From contig NZ_CP087138.1 of NCBI RefSeq assembly GCF_021650705.1, positions 3,472,001-3,536,000 of the forward strand: a stretch of 64,000 nucleotides of DNA. The letters are read 5' to 3'. The stretch's first letter is position 1, and each line of letters begins with the position of its first letter. Source of the stretch: Pseudomonas sp. KNUC1026. Lineage in GTDB: Bacteria; Pseudomonadota; Gammaproteobacteria; Pseudomonadales; Pseudomonadaceae. This document shows, piece by piece, positions 37,464 through 47,584 of the stretch. The notes below the pieces were generated by a model. The model saw nothing but the letters and a program-made list of their open reading frames with translations, was not told where the DNA came from and did no database searches. Made by a program: the position numbers and the translations under genes.

Positions 37464-38171
37464 ATGCCTGACCGCTACCCCATCCTGATCACTGGCGCCG
37501 CCCAGCGCGTGGGCCTGCACTGCGCGCTGAGCCTGCTTGCCGAGGGCCAGCCGGTGATCGCCAGCTACCGTAGCGAACGCCCGGGCCTGGCGGAACTGCA
37601 CGACGCGGGCGCGACCCTGATCCAGAGCGATCTTTCCAGCGAAGCAGGTATCGAAGCCTTCATCGAGGCGCTCAAGGCCTGCACGCCTGGCTTGCGCGCA
37701 ATCGTCCACAACGCTTCGGCCTGGCTGCCAGAGCATGCCGGGCAGGAGGCCGAGGTGATGGCTCAGCTGTTCAACGTTCACGTGATGGCTCCTTACCTCA
37801 TCAACCTCAAGGCCGAAACGCTGCTGCGCCATGGCGGTTCAGCCGATATCATCCACATCAGCGATGACGTGACACGCAAAGGCAGCGCAAAGCACATCGC
37901 CTACTGCGCCAGCAAGGCAGCGCTTGAGAGTTTGACGCTGAGCTTCGCCGCACGGCTGGCGCCGCATATCCGGGTCAACGGTATCGCGCCGGCAATGGTG
38001 ATGTTCAACGAGCAGGATGATGCCGCCTATCGCGAACGCACGCTGGCAAAAGCGGCGCTGCCCATCGAACCGGGCCCGCAAGTGATTTACCAGAGCCTGC
38101 GCTACCTGCTCGACACGCCTTACGTCACAGGCACCACATTGGCCGTCAACGGCGGCCGGCATCTGAAATAA
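37464..38171 (+). CDS. folM: Dihydromonapterin reductase FolM
   Basis: A 235-residue SDR protein. The cofactor loop reads 'PILITGAAQRVGLHCALSLL' (GAxxRxG, as in FolM and pteridine reductases), with 'AIVHNASAWLP' and 'AYCASKAALESLTLSFAARL' around the catalytic Tyr-Lys. FolM reduces dihydromonapterin to tetrahydromonapterin, the cofactor of phenylalanine hydroxylase in Pseudomonas. It forms an operon with folX 19 bases downstream, which makes the preceding step. ATG at 37464 preferred to the GTG at 37452. Confidence 0.9.
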   Translation: MPDRYPILITGAAQRVGLHCALSLLAEGQPVIASYRSERPGLAELHDAGATLIQSDLSSEAGIEAFIEALKACTPGLRAIVHNASAWLPEHAGQEAEVMAQLFNVHVMAPYLINLKAETLLRHGGSADIIHISDDVTRKGSAKHIAYCASKAALESLTLSFAARLAPHIRVNGIAPAMVMFNEQDDAAYRERTLAKAALPIEPGPQVIYQSLRYLLDTPYVTGTTLAVNGGRHLK

Positions 38172-38190
38172 ACGCGACAGGAGTTTGCTC

Positions 38191-38562
38191 ATGTCAACGC
38201 TCGCGCCGGGCACCGCCCGCATCCGGGTCAAGGACCTGCGGCTACGCACTTACATCGGTATCAACCAGGACGAAATCGTCAACAAGCAGGATGTGCTGAT
38301 CAATCTGACCGTCTGCTACCCCGCGCACGATGCCGTGCGCGACAACGACATCGACCACGCCCTGAACTACCGCACCATCACCAAAGCGGTGATCGCGCTG
38401 GTAGAGGACAACCGCTTCGCCCTGCTCGAACGCCTGACCCAGGACATCCTCGACCTGGTGATGCGCCACGAGTCAGTGACCCACGCTGAGGTCGAAGTCG
38501 ACAAACCCCATGCGCTGCGCTTTGCCGAGTCGGTGTCCATCACCCTGGCGGCCAGCCGCTGA
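38191..38562 (+). CDS. folX: Dihydroneopterin triphosphate 2'-epimerase FolX
   Basis: A 123-residue tunnelling-fold enzyme related to FolB. It shows 'IRVKDLRLRTYIGINQDE', the catalytic 'LNYRTITKAVIALVEDNRFA' and 'HAEVEVDKPHALRFAESVSI'. It epimerises dihydroneopterin triphosphate to the monapterin form, supplying FolM. The pair makes tetrahydromonapterin for aromatic hydroxylation. Confidence 0.92.
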   Translation: MSTLAPGTARIRVKDLRLRTYIGINQDEIVNKQDVLINLTVCYPAHDAVRDNDIDHALNYRTITKAVIALVEDNRFALLERLTQDILDLVMRHESVTHAEVEVDKPHALRFAESVSITLAASR

Positions 38563-38576
38563 CACGCGAGTACCCC

Positions 38577-38882
38577 ATGAACGACACCCAACGTACCGAA
38601 CTGGAAGCCGCCGCCTTTCGCCGGCTGGTGGCACACCTGCAAGCCCGCACCGATGTGCAGAACATCGACCTGATGAACCTGTCGGGTTTCTGCCGCAACT
38701 GCTTGTCGAAGTGGTACAAGGCTGCCGCTGATGATCAGGGCGTCGACCTCTCCCTCGACCAGGCCCGCGAAACCGTCTACGGCATGCCCTACGACCAATG
38801 GAAAGCGCAATACCAGACCGAGGCGAGCCCGGCCCAACAGGCTGCGTTCGCTCAAGGCTCCACTTCAAAGGAAAAACCATGA
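38577..38882 (+). CDS. DUF1244 domain protein
   Basis: A 101-residue protein with the DUF1244 signature 'QNIDLMNLSGFCRNCLSKWY' and 'LSLDQARETVYGMPYDQWKA'. The two close cysteines (CRNC) suggest metal or redox binding. It follows folX by 14 bases and overlaps the HopJ gene by four bases, so it is in the pterin operon. Function unknown. Confidence 0.87.
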   Translation: MNDTQRTELEAAAFRRLVAHLQARTDVQNIDLMNLSGFCRNCLSKWYKAAADDQGVDLSLDQARETVYGMPYDQWKAQYQTEASPAQQAAFAQGSTSKEKP

Positions 38883-39220
38883 CCGACCTGCAAAGCCTGC
38901 GCCAGAGCCTGGCCAGCGGTGAGCACCTGTTTGCCGATACCCTGGCGTTCATTGCCCAAGGCTACGACTACACCCCCACCGCGTTCGACAATGGCCCGGT
39001 GCACAATGCCGCCGGGCAGAACGAGGGCTCGTGCAAGACGCTGGGCCTGGCTCGGCTCGAGGGGTTCAGCGATGAGCAGGTGCTGCTGGCGTTCGGCGAG
39101 CACTATCGCTCGGTGCTGGCAACGCCTGAGGGCAGCGACCACGGCAATATCCGTGCGCTGATTGCCGGTGGGCAGGCAGGCGTTCGGTTCGACGGCGAAC
39201 CGTTGAAGCGCAAGGGCTGA
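38879..39220 (+). CDS. HopJ family protein
   Basis: A 113-residue HopJ-type protein: 'FADTLAFIAQGYDYTPTAFD' and 'EGSCKTLGLARLEGFSDEQV' are the family hallmarks. The name comes from a P. syringae candidate type III effector, but the family is widespread without secretion systems and is likely housekeeping. It is the last gene of the folM operon and is followed by a REP palindrome that may end transcription. Confidence 0.88.
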   Translation: MTDLQSLRQSLASGEHLFADTLAFIAQGYDYTPTAFDNGPVHNAAGQNEGSCKTLGLARLEGFSDEQVLLAFGEHYRSVLATPEGSDHGNIRALIAGGQAGVRFDGEPLKRKG

Positions 39221-39249
39221 AAATCGGCCTGACGCATTGCCTGTTGCTC

Positions 39250-39342
39250 GTCGCACGTCGCCCGGCAAGCCGGCCTCCCACGATGTCGAACACCTGTTGG
39301 TTCTTTGACAGTGGGAGGCCGGCTCGCCGGGCGACGTGCGAC
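39250..39342. repeat. REP-type palindrome pair (class B, GTGGGAGGCCGGC core)
   Basis: Two 32-base inverted arms (39250-39281 and 39311-39342) differ at one base and flank a 29-base loop. Arm core GCCCGGCAAGCCGGCCTCCC. It lies between the convergent hopJ and trxB genes. The same core recurs at 46338 and in the array beside pstB. Confidence 0.85.
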
Positions 39343-39364
39343 AGGCAAAACGCAGCCTTGGGGC

Positions 39365-40339
<975 letters not shown>

Positions 40340-40380
40340 CTATGGGCTGCCGGCCCCCATGGCCCGCAGCCCTGAAACGA

Positions 40381-40403
40381 GGCGCGGCCACCTGGCCGCG
40401 CGG
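40381..40403 (-). terminator. Hairpin after the peroxiredoxin gene
   Basis: On the minus strand GCGCGGCCAGGTGGCCGCGC forms a near-perfect stem just after the peroxiredoxin stop, followed by CTCGTTTC. It is probably an intrinsic terminator or attenuator between the peroxiredoxin gene and trxB. Confidence 0.6.
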
Positions 40404-40406
40404 GGA

Positions 40407-41006
40407 TTACAGCGACTTGGCGTTGCCAGCCAGGTAATCGGCCACGCCCTGAGCGTCGGCCTTCATGCCTTTCTGGCCTGGGCGCCAGCCGGCCGGGCAG
40501 ACTTCGCCGTGCTCTTCGGTGAACTGCAGCGCTTCGACCAGGCGGACCATCTCGTCCACGTCACGGCCCAGCGGCAGGTTGTTGACCACCTGGTGCTGAA
40601 CCACACCCTGGCGGTCGATCAGGAACGAGGCGCGCAGCGCAACGCCTGCGTCGTGCTCGATGCCGTAGGCCTGGACGATCTGGTGCTTGACGTCGGCAAC
40701 CATGGTGAATTCGACCTCACCGATACCGCCTTTCTCTACCGGGGTGTTACGCCAGGCGTGGTGGGTGAACTGCGAATCGATCGAAACGCCGACCACTTCC
40801 ACACCCAGCTCACGGAAGCGAGCGATGCGGTTGTTGTGGGCGATGATTTCCGATGGGCAGACGAAGGTGAAATCCAGCGGCCAGAAGAACAGCACCACGT
40901 ACTTGCCTGCCAGCGACGACAGTTTGAAGCTGTCGACCAGGGTGCCGTCGCCCAGTACGGCCGGGGCGTCGAAGTCGGGGGCTTGCTTGTTGACCAGAAT
41001 GCTCAT
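40407..41006 (-). CDS. Typical 2-Cys peroxiredoxin (AhpC/Tsa family)
   Basis: A 199-residue peroxiredoxin. The peroxidatic Cys lies in 'PLDFTFVCPSEIIAHNNRI' and the resolving Cys in 'EEHGEVCPAGWRPGQKGMKA'. It reduces hydrogen peroxide and organic hydroperoxides, taking electrons from thioredoxin or AhpF. No ahpF is next to it; trxB lies just downstream, so a thioredoxin-dependent route is likely. Length and 'GVSIDSQFTHHAWRNTPV' match the AhpC/Tsa group. Confidence 0.93.
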   Translation of the reverse strand: MSILVNKQAPDFDAPAVLGDGTLVDSFKLSSLAGKYVVLFFWPLDFTFVCPSEIIAHNNRIARFRELGVEVVGVSIDSQFTHHAWRNTPVEKGGIGEVEFTMVADVKHQIVQAYGIEHDAGVALRASFLIDRQGVVQHQVVNNLPLGRDVDEMVRLVEALQFTEEHGEVCPAGWRPGQKGMKADAQGVADYLAGNAKSL

Positions 41007-41215
41007 GGGTATCTCCTGATAAATGAGGCTTCATTGAGGTTCGAATCGAAAAGTGCGCAAAGCTTAACGGGCCAGGCTCGATTAGGGAAATCCCGCCTGG
41101 CAATCAGCGCCATAGGCAAAGCTGATGGCGCCATGGTGTAACTGCGTGTAAACGGGCTTGGCCGCCCGCGCGCAGGCGCGGTATGTTCTTGGCCTTCGTT
41201 TCCTCGGAGCGGCCC

Positions 41216-41950
41216 ATGCCCCCCTACCCCGTCCTTTCCGGCCCAGGCTACCTTCGCGAAGGCCTGCAATTGCTGATGCGCCCCGGCCTGCGCCTGTTCG
41301 TGCTGATCCCGCTTGGCATCAACCTGCTGTTGTTCTGCGCGCTGGTCGGCCTGGCCGGCCATGAATTCGGCCTCTGGCTCGACCATCTGAAAAGCAGCTT
41401 TCCGGGCTGGCTCAGCGCGCTGCAGTGGCTGCTGTGGCCCTTGTTCGTGCTGTTGATGGTGCTGGTGATCTTCTTCACCTTCACCATGATCGCCAACATC
41501 ATTGCCGCCCCGTTCAACGGCTTCCTGGCGGAAAAGGTCGAAGTAGTGGTCACCGGCAAGGATGAATTCCCCGCCTTCAGCTGGAAGGAGCTGATCGAGA
41601 TGGTCCCGCGCACCATGAGCCGGGAGATGCGCAAGCTGGGCTACTACCTGCCACGGGCGCTGGGCCTGGTGGTGCTGTCGTTCATCCCGGGAGTGAACAT
41701 CATTGCGGCACCGCTGTGGGTCTTGTTCGGCGTGTGGATGATGGCCATCCAGTACATCGACTACCCCGCCGACAACCACAAGATGAGCTGGCAGGACATG
41801 CTCGCCTGGCTGCGCAGCAGGCGCTGGGCTTGCCTGAGCTTTGGCGGCATCACTTACCTGGTGCTGCTGATTCCGCTGGTGAACCTGGTGATGATGCCGG
41901 CGGCGGTGGCTGGCGCCACGCTGTTCTGGGTACGTGAGCGCCAGCGCTGA
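41216..41950 (+). CDS. cysZ: Sulfate transporter CysZ
   Basis: A 244-residue inner-membrane protein with about four long helices ('[20 protein letters not shown]', '[20 protein letters not shown]', '[20 protein letters not shown]') and the CysZ signatures '[17 protein letters not shown]' and '[17 protein letters not shown]'. It mediates sulfate uptake for cysteine synthesis. I chose the ATG at 41216 ('[17 protein letters not shown]') because the family starts there, rather than an upstream in-frame ATG at 41183. Confidence 0.92.
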   Translation: MPPYPVLSGPGYLREGLQLLMRPGLRLFVLIPLGINLLLFCALVGLAGHEFGLWLDHLKSSFPGWLSALQWLLWPLFVLLMVLVIFFTFTMIANIIAAPFNGFLAEKVEVVVTGKDEFPAFSWKELIEMVPRTMSREMRKLGYYLPRALGLVVLSFIPGVNIIAAPLWVLFGVWMMAIQYIDYPADNHKMSWQDMLAWLRSRRWACLSFGGITYLVLLIPLVNLVMMPAAVAGATLFWVRERQR

Positions 41951-41956
41951 GGGCCG

Positions 41957-42430
41957 TCAGCCGGCGATGGCTTTCTCGACCGCCTGGGTCACCTCAGGCG
42001 CGTCGGGGGCGGTGCGTGGCGAGAAGTGCGCCAGCACACGGCCATCACGGCCGATCAGGAATTTCTCGAAGTTCCAGCTGATGTCGTCGCCCTCGCCCAC
42101 CAGCCATTGGTAGAGCGGGTGGCGCGCCTCGCCGTTGACTTCCAGCTTCTCACCCATAGGGAAGCTTACGCCATAGTTGAGGCTGCAGAAGCGCTGGATG
42201 TCCTCGGCACCGCCCGGCTCCTGGCCGCCAAACTGGTTGCACGGCAGGCCAAGCACGCTGAACCCACGCTCGGCATGGCTTTTGTGCAGTGCTTCAAGGG
42301 CCGCATATTGCGGGGTAAGGCCACACTTGGAGGCCACGTTCACCACCAGCACCACCTTGCCCTTGAAGGTACTCAACGGCAGCGGTTTGCCTTCTAGAGT
42401 GCGCAGTTCGAACGAATGGAAATCGGACAT
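41957..42430 (-). CDS. Glutathione peroxidase family protein (BtuE-like)
   Basis: A 157-residue thioredoxin-fold peroxidase. The peroxidatic Cys is in 'VNVASKCGLTPQYAALEALH', the second in 'GLPCNQFGGQEPGGAEDIQR', and the catalytic Trp-Asn in 'DISWNFEKFLIGRDG'. Bacterial members usually use thioredoxin instead of glutathione, so the nearby trxB is a plausible electron source. Convergent with cysZ, six bases apart. Confidence 0.93.
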   Translation of the reverse strand: MSDFHSFELRTLEGKPLPLSTFKGKVVLVVNVASKCGLTPQYAALEALHKSHAERGFSVLGLPCNQFGGQEPGGAEDIQRFCSLNYGVSFPMGEKLEVNGEARHPLYQWLVGEGDDISWNFEKFLIGRDGRVLAHFSPRTAPDAPEVTQAVEKAIAG

Positions 42431-42462
42431 CGGTATAGTTCCTTGAAACAGGCGGGAAACAA

Positions 42463-42493
42463 AAGGGCGCCGCTCTTTCGAAGCAGGCGCCCG
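42463..42493 (-). terminator. Intrinsic terminator after slyD
   Basis: On the minus strand GGGCGCC pairs with GGCGCCC around a 14-base loop, and the hairpin is followed by TTTTGTTT, 22 bases after the slyD stop. Confidence 0.75.
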
Positions 42494-42514
42494 GCTCGAT
42501 ACGCGGATCGCGAA

Positions 42515-43000
42515 TCAGTGGTGATGGCCACCTTCACCGTGCACGTGGCCGTGAGCCAGCTCTTCCTGGGTCGCGTCACGCACGCTGATGATCTTGACCT
42601 TGAAGTTCAGGCGTTGGCCGGCCAGCGGGTGGTTGCCGTCGACGGTGACGTCGTCGCCGTCCAGGTCACGGATGGTGACGATCTGCATCTGCCCATCGGG
42701 GGCGGAAGCGTGGAACTGCATGCCCACTTCCAGCTCGTCGACACCTTCGAACATGCTGCGGCTCAGGGTGCTGACCAGCTCAGCGCTGTATTCGCCGTAA
42801 GCGTCTTCGGGTTCGATGGCAACGTTCAGCTCGTCACCGGCCTGCTTGCCGTCCAGGGCCTTTTCCAGGCCCGGGATGATGTTGCTGGCGCCATGCAGGT
42901 ACGCAAGCGGCGCACCGCCGGCGGAGCTGTCGATGACCTCACCAGCGTCGTTGGTCAGGGTATAGTCGATAGAGACAGCCTTGTTAGCGGCGATCAGCAT
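42515..43000 (-). CDS. slyD: FKBP-type peptidyl-prolyl isomerase SlyD
   Basis: A 161-residue SlyD: FKBP domain with inserted flap ('VSIDYTLTNDAGEVIDSS', 'LHGASNIIPGLEKALDGKQA', 'EPEDAYGEYSAELVSTL') and a histidine-rich metal-binding tail 'HGHVHGEGGHHH'. It acts as a prolyl isomerase and chaperone and can deliver nickel to hydrogenases and ureases. The tail is shorter than in E. coli. Start at 43000 ('MLIAANKAVSIDY') is the family start; longer versions lack support. Confidence 0.94.
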   Translation of the reverse strand: MLIAANKAVSIDYTLTNDAGEVIDSSAGGAPLAYLHGASNIIPGLEKALDGKQAGDELNVAIEPEDAYGEYSAELVSTLSRSMFEGVDELEVGMQFHASAPDGQMQIVTIRDLDGDDVTVDGNHPLAGQRLNFKVKIISVRDATQEELAHGHVHGEGGHHH

Positions 43001-43132
43001 GAAATGACACCTTTGCATGTGTGTATGAACGAGAAACGTCCCAGCAGTGTAAACAAGCCTCGGCGCGATTGCGAATCCGCGCCCGCCGCGGGCGTGGCCG
43101 GTTGCGACTGTGGCGGGCCTGCCCCGCTGCAT

Positions 43133-43996
43133 TCAGTCGAGCAACTGGCTGAGCACTCGGTGGCCATCCTCGGTCACTTCGACCATCGCTGAAAGCATCA
43201 CGCTGTCCTGGCCATCCCGGGTCAGAACGGTCCAGAAATCCGGTGGCTGGAACCGCACCCCAAACGCACCGGCCTTGGCTATCACATGGACATTCAGCAC
43301 CTGCCCGGCGGCCATCGTCTCCGAGCTTTCGACCGGGCTTTTGTAGCCGAGCACCTGAGGCTTCTGGATACGCTGCTGGCCCATGGCGTATCCGCAGAGC
43401 TCACGAATCGCCACGGCCTTGCCGGCATCCAGCGCCCGCTCGATGGCGTTGCCGATATTGCCCAGCCGCTCACCCGGCCGCACCTGGGCGATTCCGCTGG
43501 CAAGCGCTTCCTGAGCCGTCTTGAGCAATTGCCGCTGCTGATCGGTGGCGCCAGGGGTGGCGAATGTCCAGGCCTGCGCGACATAGGCCTTGGGCGATGC
43601 CGCCACCAATTCGACCTTCACCAGGCCGGCCTGCGGAAAAGGCTCGGCTGTAGGCGGTGCGTTGCCCACCTGGCGGTTCACCGACACCGGAACTGCTTCC
43701 GTATAGCCGTTGAACCCGACCAGCATCGGCCGCCAGCCGTAGTGTGAAAACTGTTTCAGCAAGGCGGCCTGGATCGCCAGGCCATTGCTGCCCTGGCGGA
43801 TCATCGGTTCGACTTCGCGCAACAGGCCGCTTGCCATCGGCGCAAGCCGCCGCTGCTCCTCCCGAATCGTCTGGTCATCGAGTTGGGCGATCCTGGCCGC
43901 CCATGCCCTGTTGCCTTCGGCGTACTGCGCCTCCAGCGATGGCTTGCCGAACACACCTGTGCAGCAGAGCAACGAAAGCAATCCGATCTTTCTCAA
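43133..43996 (-). CDS. Secreted methionine-aminopeptidase-fold (M24) protein without metal ligands
   Basis: A 287-residue protein with a signal peptide ('MRKIGLLSLLCCTGVFG'). Residues about 40-285 align to the M24 pita-bread fold: 'GLAIQAALLKQFSHYGWRPM', 'LASGIAQVRPGERLGNIGNA', 'IRELCGYAMGQQRIQKPQVL'. In active MetAPs this last stretch reads xxCGHGIG with a metal-binding His; here it is CGYAMG. The other ligands (Asp, Asp, Glu in TIEP-like and Glu in the YEHT-like strand) are also absent. It appears to be a periplasmic pseudo-enzyme. Neighbours pta and slyD give no hint. Confidence 0.72.
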   Translation of the reverse strand: MRKIGLLSLLCCTGVFGKPSLEAQYAEGNRAWAARIAQLDDQTIREEQRRLAPMASGLLREVEPMIRQGSNGLAIQAALLKQFSHYGWRPMLVGFNGYTEAVPVSVNRQVGNAPPTAEPFPQAGLVKVELVAASPKAYVAQAWTFATPGATDQQRQLLKTAQEALASGIAQVRPGERLGNIGNAIERALDAGKAVAIRELCGYAMGQQRIQKPQVLGYKSPVESSETMAAGQVLNVHVIAKAGAFGVRFQPPDFWTVLTRDGQDSVMLSAMVEVTEDGHRVLSQLLD

Positions 43997-44238
43997 AGCC
44001 TATCCTGATACTGAGTGACTGACCTGGCCGCAGGTCATTCCGATGCTGGCCATGTGGGTGCAGGCCGCAAGAATACTCAAATCCGCCGCCCAGCGCAGGG
44101 CTCGCCACCTCTCAGCTGTCACTCTTCAAAGGCTGCGGGTGCACGAAAGGCCCGGTTAGCGATACCCTTGGCCGGTGAGAACAACAGATGAGCCACGGCA
44201 GGCTCACACCATGCCCCGCAACACCCGAGAGATCCTTC

Positions 44239-46329
44239 ATGCAGACCTTTTTCATCGCGCCGACCGACTTCGGCGTGGGCCTGACCTCCATCAGCCTGGG
44301 GCTGGTACGCACCCTGGAGCGCGCCGGCCTGCAGGTCGGCTTTCTCGAGCCGGTGGCGCAGCCGCACCCGGGCGACACCGGCCCTGAGCGCTCCACTGAA
44401 CTGATCGCCCGCACCCACGGCCTCAAGCCGCCGACGCCGCTCAACCTGGGGCACGTGGAGCGCATGCTCGGCGATGGGCAGCTCGATGAGTTGCTCGAAG
44501 AGATCGTGCAGTTGCAGCAGCAGGCGGGTGTTGGCAAGGACGTGCTGATCGTAGAAGGCATGGTGCCCACCCGCCAGGCCAGCTATGCGGCGCGGGTGAA
44601 CCAGCACCTGGCCAAGAGCCTGGATGCGGACGTGATCCTGGTGTCGGCCCCGGAAAGCGAGGCGCTGGCTGAGCTGTCGGGCCGTGTGGAGTTGCAGGCG
44701 CGGCTGTTCGGCGGTGCTCGCGACCCCAAGGTGCTGGGCGTGATCCTCGACAAGGTGCGCACCGACGAAAGCCTTCGAGAGCTTCGCCACGCGCCTGCGT
44801 GAACATTCACCCTGTTGCGCAGCGGCGATTTTCGCCTGCTGGGTTGCATCCCTTTCCAGCCCGAGCTCAATGCACCGCGCACACGCGATGTGGCCGAACT
44901 GCTCGGGGCGCGGGTGATCAATGCCGGCGACTACGACCAGCGGCGCATGGCCAATATCATCCTGTGCGCCCGTACCGTGGCCAACACCATCAACCTGCTC
45001 AAGCCGGGCACGCTGGTGGTGACGCCAGGCGATCGCGACGACATCCTGCTGGCGGTCAGCCTGGCTGCGATCAATGGCGTGCCGCTGGCCGGGCTGTTGC
45101 TCACCAGCGACTCGGTGCCCGACCCACGCGTGCTGGAGCTGTGCCGCGGCGCGTTGCAGGCCGGCCTGCCGATTCTTTCGGTGAGCACCGGCTCCTACGA
45201 CACCGCCACGCGCCTGAACCAGCTGAACCGCGAGATTCCCATCGATGACCGCGAACGCGCCGAGACCATCACCGACTTCGTTGCCAGCCACCTGGATTCG
45301 CGCTGGCTCGAACAGCGCTGCGGCACGCCACGGGAACTTCGCCTGTCGCCGGCAGTGTTCCGCTATCAACTCGTGCAGCGGGCGCAGCAGGCCGACAAAC
45401 GCATCGTTCTGCCCGAGGGCAACGAGCCGCTGATCATCCAGGCCGCCGCCACCTGCCAGGCCCGCGGCATCGCCCGCTGTGTACTGCTGGCGCGGCCTGA
45501 CGAGGTGCGTGCCATCGCCAGCGCGCAAGGCATCGAGCTGCCACCAGGGCTTGAAATTCTCGACCCCGAGGCTATTCGGAGGCGCTACGTGGCGCCCATG
45601 GTGGAGCTGCGCCGCAACAAGAACCTCAACGAACCAATGGCCGAGCAGCAGTTGGAGGACCCCGTGGTGATCGCCACCATGATGCTTGCCCTCGATGAGG
45701 TCGACGGCCTGGTGTCGGGGCTGGTGCATTCCACCGCCAATACCATTCGCCCCGCTCTGCAACTGATCAAGACCGCGCCAGGCTGGAGCCTGGTGTCTTC
45801 GGTTTATTTCATGCTGTTTCCCGACCAGGTGCTGGTTTACGGCGACTGCGTGATGAACCCGCACCCCAGCGCCGAGGAGCTGGCGCAGATCGCGCTGCAG
45901 AGCGCTGACTCAGCCAACGCCTTCGGCATCGCGCCCAGGGTGGCGATGCTCAGCCATGCCAGCGGGCAGAGTGCAACAGGCGAGGAAGTGGAGAAGGTGC
46001 GTGAGGCGACCTTGCTGGCGCGAGAGGCGCAGCGCGATTTGCTGATCGACGGGCCGTTGCAGTACGACGCCGCCGTTAATGAGCTGGTGGGCCAGCAACT
46101 GGCGCCGGGCAGCGCAGTGGCCGGGCGCGCCACGGTGTGCGTGTTCCCGGAGCTCAATACCGGCAATACCACCCTGAAGGCAGTGCAACGCAGTGCCGAC
46201 TGCACGAGCCTGGGGCCAATGCTGCAAGGGCTGCGCAAACCTGTGAACGACCTGCCGCGGGGTGCGCAGGTCGAAGATATCGTCTACACCATCGCGCTGA
46301 CCGCTATTCAGGCCAGCCGAGCGCTATAG
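44239..46329 (+). CDS. pta: Phosphate acetyltransferase Pta (one frame break)
   Basis: A long Pta of about 696 residues that interconverts acetyl-CoA and acetyl phosphate. N-terminal DRTGG/BioD-like domain ('MQTFFIAPTDFGVGLTSISL', 'VLIVEGMVP'), middle DRTGG domain and C-terminal catalytic PTA_PTB domain ('VVIATMMLALDEVDGLVSGL', 'FPDQVLVYGDCVMNPHPSAE', 'VFPELNTGNTTLKAVQRSAD'). One break near 44795 interrupts the N-terminal part; the rest is intact. No ackA is adjacent in this window. A class B REP palindrome follows nine bases after the stop. Confidence 0.94.
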
Positions 46330-46337
46330 TCTCGCCA

Positions 46338-46410
46338 CATCGCCCGGCAAGCCGGCCTCCCACAGGATGATCAGATCACACCGTGGGAGGCCGGCTTGCC
46401 GAGCGACATG
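46338..46410. repeat. REP-type palindrome pair (class B)
   Basis: CATCGCCCGGCAAGCCGGCC at 46338 and its inverted partner ending GAGCGACATG at 46410 form a large hairpin between the convergent pta and ompA-like genes. Same core as at 39250. Confidence 0.85.
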
Positions 46411-46415
46411 CCAGA

Positions 46416-47163
46416 TCACTGCTGATACTGCTGGCCCTGTTGCTGCTGTTGCGCCGGTGCCTGGTATTGCTGGCCAGGGATGGGCTTGAGGTTGACCTCG
46501 ACCCGGCGGTTCTGCGCCCGGCCATTCACGTCGGCGTTGCTGGCCACCGGCTGGTCCGGGCCCATGCCACGCACCGACAGGCGCGAGCCATCCACACCCT
46601 GGCTGGTCAGGTAGGTCGCCACGGCCTGCGCACGCTGCTGAGACAGGTCCATGTTGTGCTGGCGGCTGCCGGTGCTGTCGGTGAAGCCGACGATCTCGAT
46701 GGTGTTCTCGTTGAACTGCTTGAAGGAGCCGGCGAGGTTGTTCAGCGGCGAGTAGAAGCCAGGAGCGATGGACGAGGAGTCGGTGGCGAAGGTGATGTTG
46801 CCGGGCATGATCAGCTTGATCTGGTCACCCTGGCGCTGCACTTCTACACCGGTGTTGGCCATGCTCTGGCGAAGTTGAGCCTCCTGGCGGTCGGCATAGT
46901 GCGCCATAGCCCGCCGAGGCCGCGCCCGCGACGGCTGCGCCGATCGATGCGCCCTTGCCGCGATGGTTGTGATCGATGGCGGCACCCGCCACGGCACCAG
47001 CCAGTGCACCCAGGCCGCCGTACTTGGCGGTGCGGCTCATGCCTTCCCCGCCCTGGCCCTGCTGCGCCTGGCTTTGTTCCGAATAAGGATTGGGGGAAGC
47101 GCAGCCGGCGAGGGTCGCGGCGGCCAGCGTGGCGAGGATCAATTGGCGGGCGTTGAACGTCGT
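46416..47163 (-). CDS. OmpA-family outer-membrane lipoprotein with glycine zipper (frame break; ACG at start position)
   Basis: A YiaD/Pal-like lipoprotein. Lipobox 'AAATLAGCAS', then a glycine-zipper helix ('YGGLGALAGAVAGAAIDHNH', 'GKGASIGAAVAGAA'), then an OmpA peptidoglycan-binding domain ('NITFATDSSSIAPGFYSPLN', 'EIVGFTDSTGSRQHNMDLSQ') and a glutamine-rich tail. A break near 46905 separates the zipper from the OmpA domain. The AGGAG site at about 47168-47172 is followed by ACG at 47161-47163 where an ATG is expected; the next candidate start is TTG at 47142. A single-base error or mutation of the start is likely. Confidence 0.86.
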
Positions 47164-47306
47164 AAAACTCCTGAAGACAGATGGCAGGCGAGGCCTTTTT
47201 GAAGCGCCTCACACGGCTATTTGAACCGCAAACCGAAGGTTGTTTCCATGACAGGAAATTTAGCCGATGGCTTATTTGTGTCAGTTGATGACCGCAGACG
47301 TTCCGT

Positions 47307-47482
47307 TCAGCGTTCTGCCATCAGTTGGGCGTAACGCCTCGTGTCGACATTACTACCGGTGACGACCACGCCCATTCGCTTGCCACGGCAGGCACCTGGG
47401 TTTTCCCGGAGTGCGGCCAGGCCCAGGCAACCAGTGGGCTCACGATTATGTTCATGCGCTTGGCAAAGAGATCGCATCGTCC
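47307..47482 (-). pseudogene. 3' remnant of a serine/threonine-dehydratase-like gene
   Basis: About 58 codons matching only the extreme C-terminus of fold-type II PLP dehydratases: 'EPTGCLGLAALRENPGACRG' then 'KRMGVVVTGSNVDTRRYAQL' and a stop. Upstream, another frame gives 'FAKRMNIIV', so the remnant also carries a frame break. Homology ends near 47482, exactly where AT-rich DNA of the catabolic operon promoter begins. The rest of the gene is gone, which suggests a deletion or insertion boundary. Confidence 0.7.
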
Positions 47483-47536
47483 ACCCCTTGAAAAATGACT
47501 GGCCCAATCACTAATTGGAAAAAACCTTCTAATCAT

Positions 47537-47584
47537 AATGATCGAATCAAGCATAACGAATCGATATTGATCGATTCGATCATT
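47537..47584. promoter_or_regulatory. Operator-like nested inverted repeats before the catabolic operon
   Basis: A perfect 12-base inverted repeat, AATGATCGAATC (47537-47548) and GATTCGATCATT (47573-47584), encloses a second palindrome CGAATCGAT-ATTG-ATCGATTCG (47557-47578). The CGAATC half-site occurs several times. The block is AT-rich and lies 47 bases upstream of the first gene, a likely binding site for the DeoR-type regulator at the operon end. Confidence 0.6.

Noticed and set aside
38879..39220. Type III secretion effector
   Set aside because: The HopJ name is historical; there is no secretion cluster or hrp-type promoter here and the gene is in a pterin operon.
43997..44238. An ackA remnant upstream of pta
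   Set aside because: I could not find any acetate kinase motif in the six frames of this gap.
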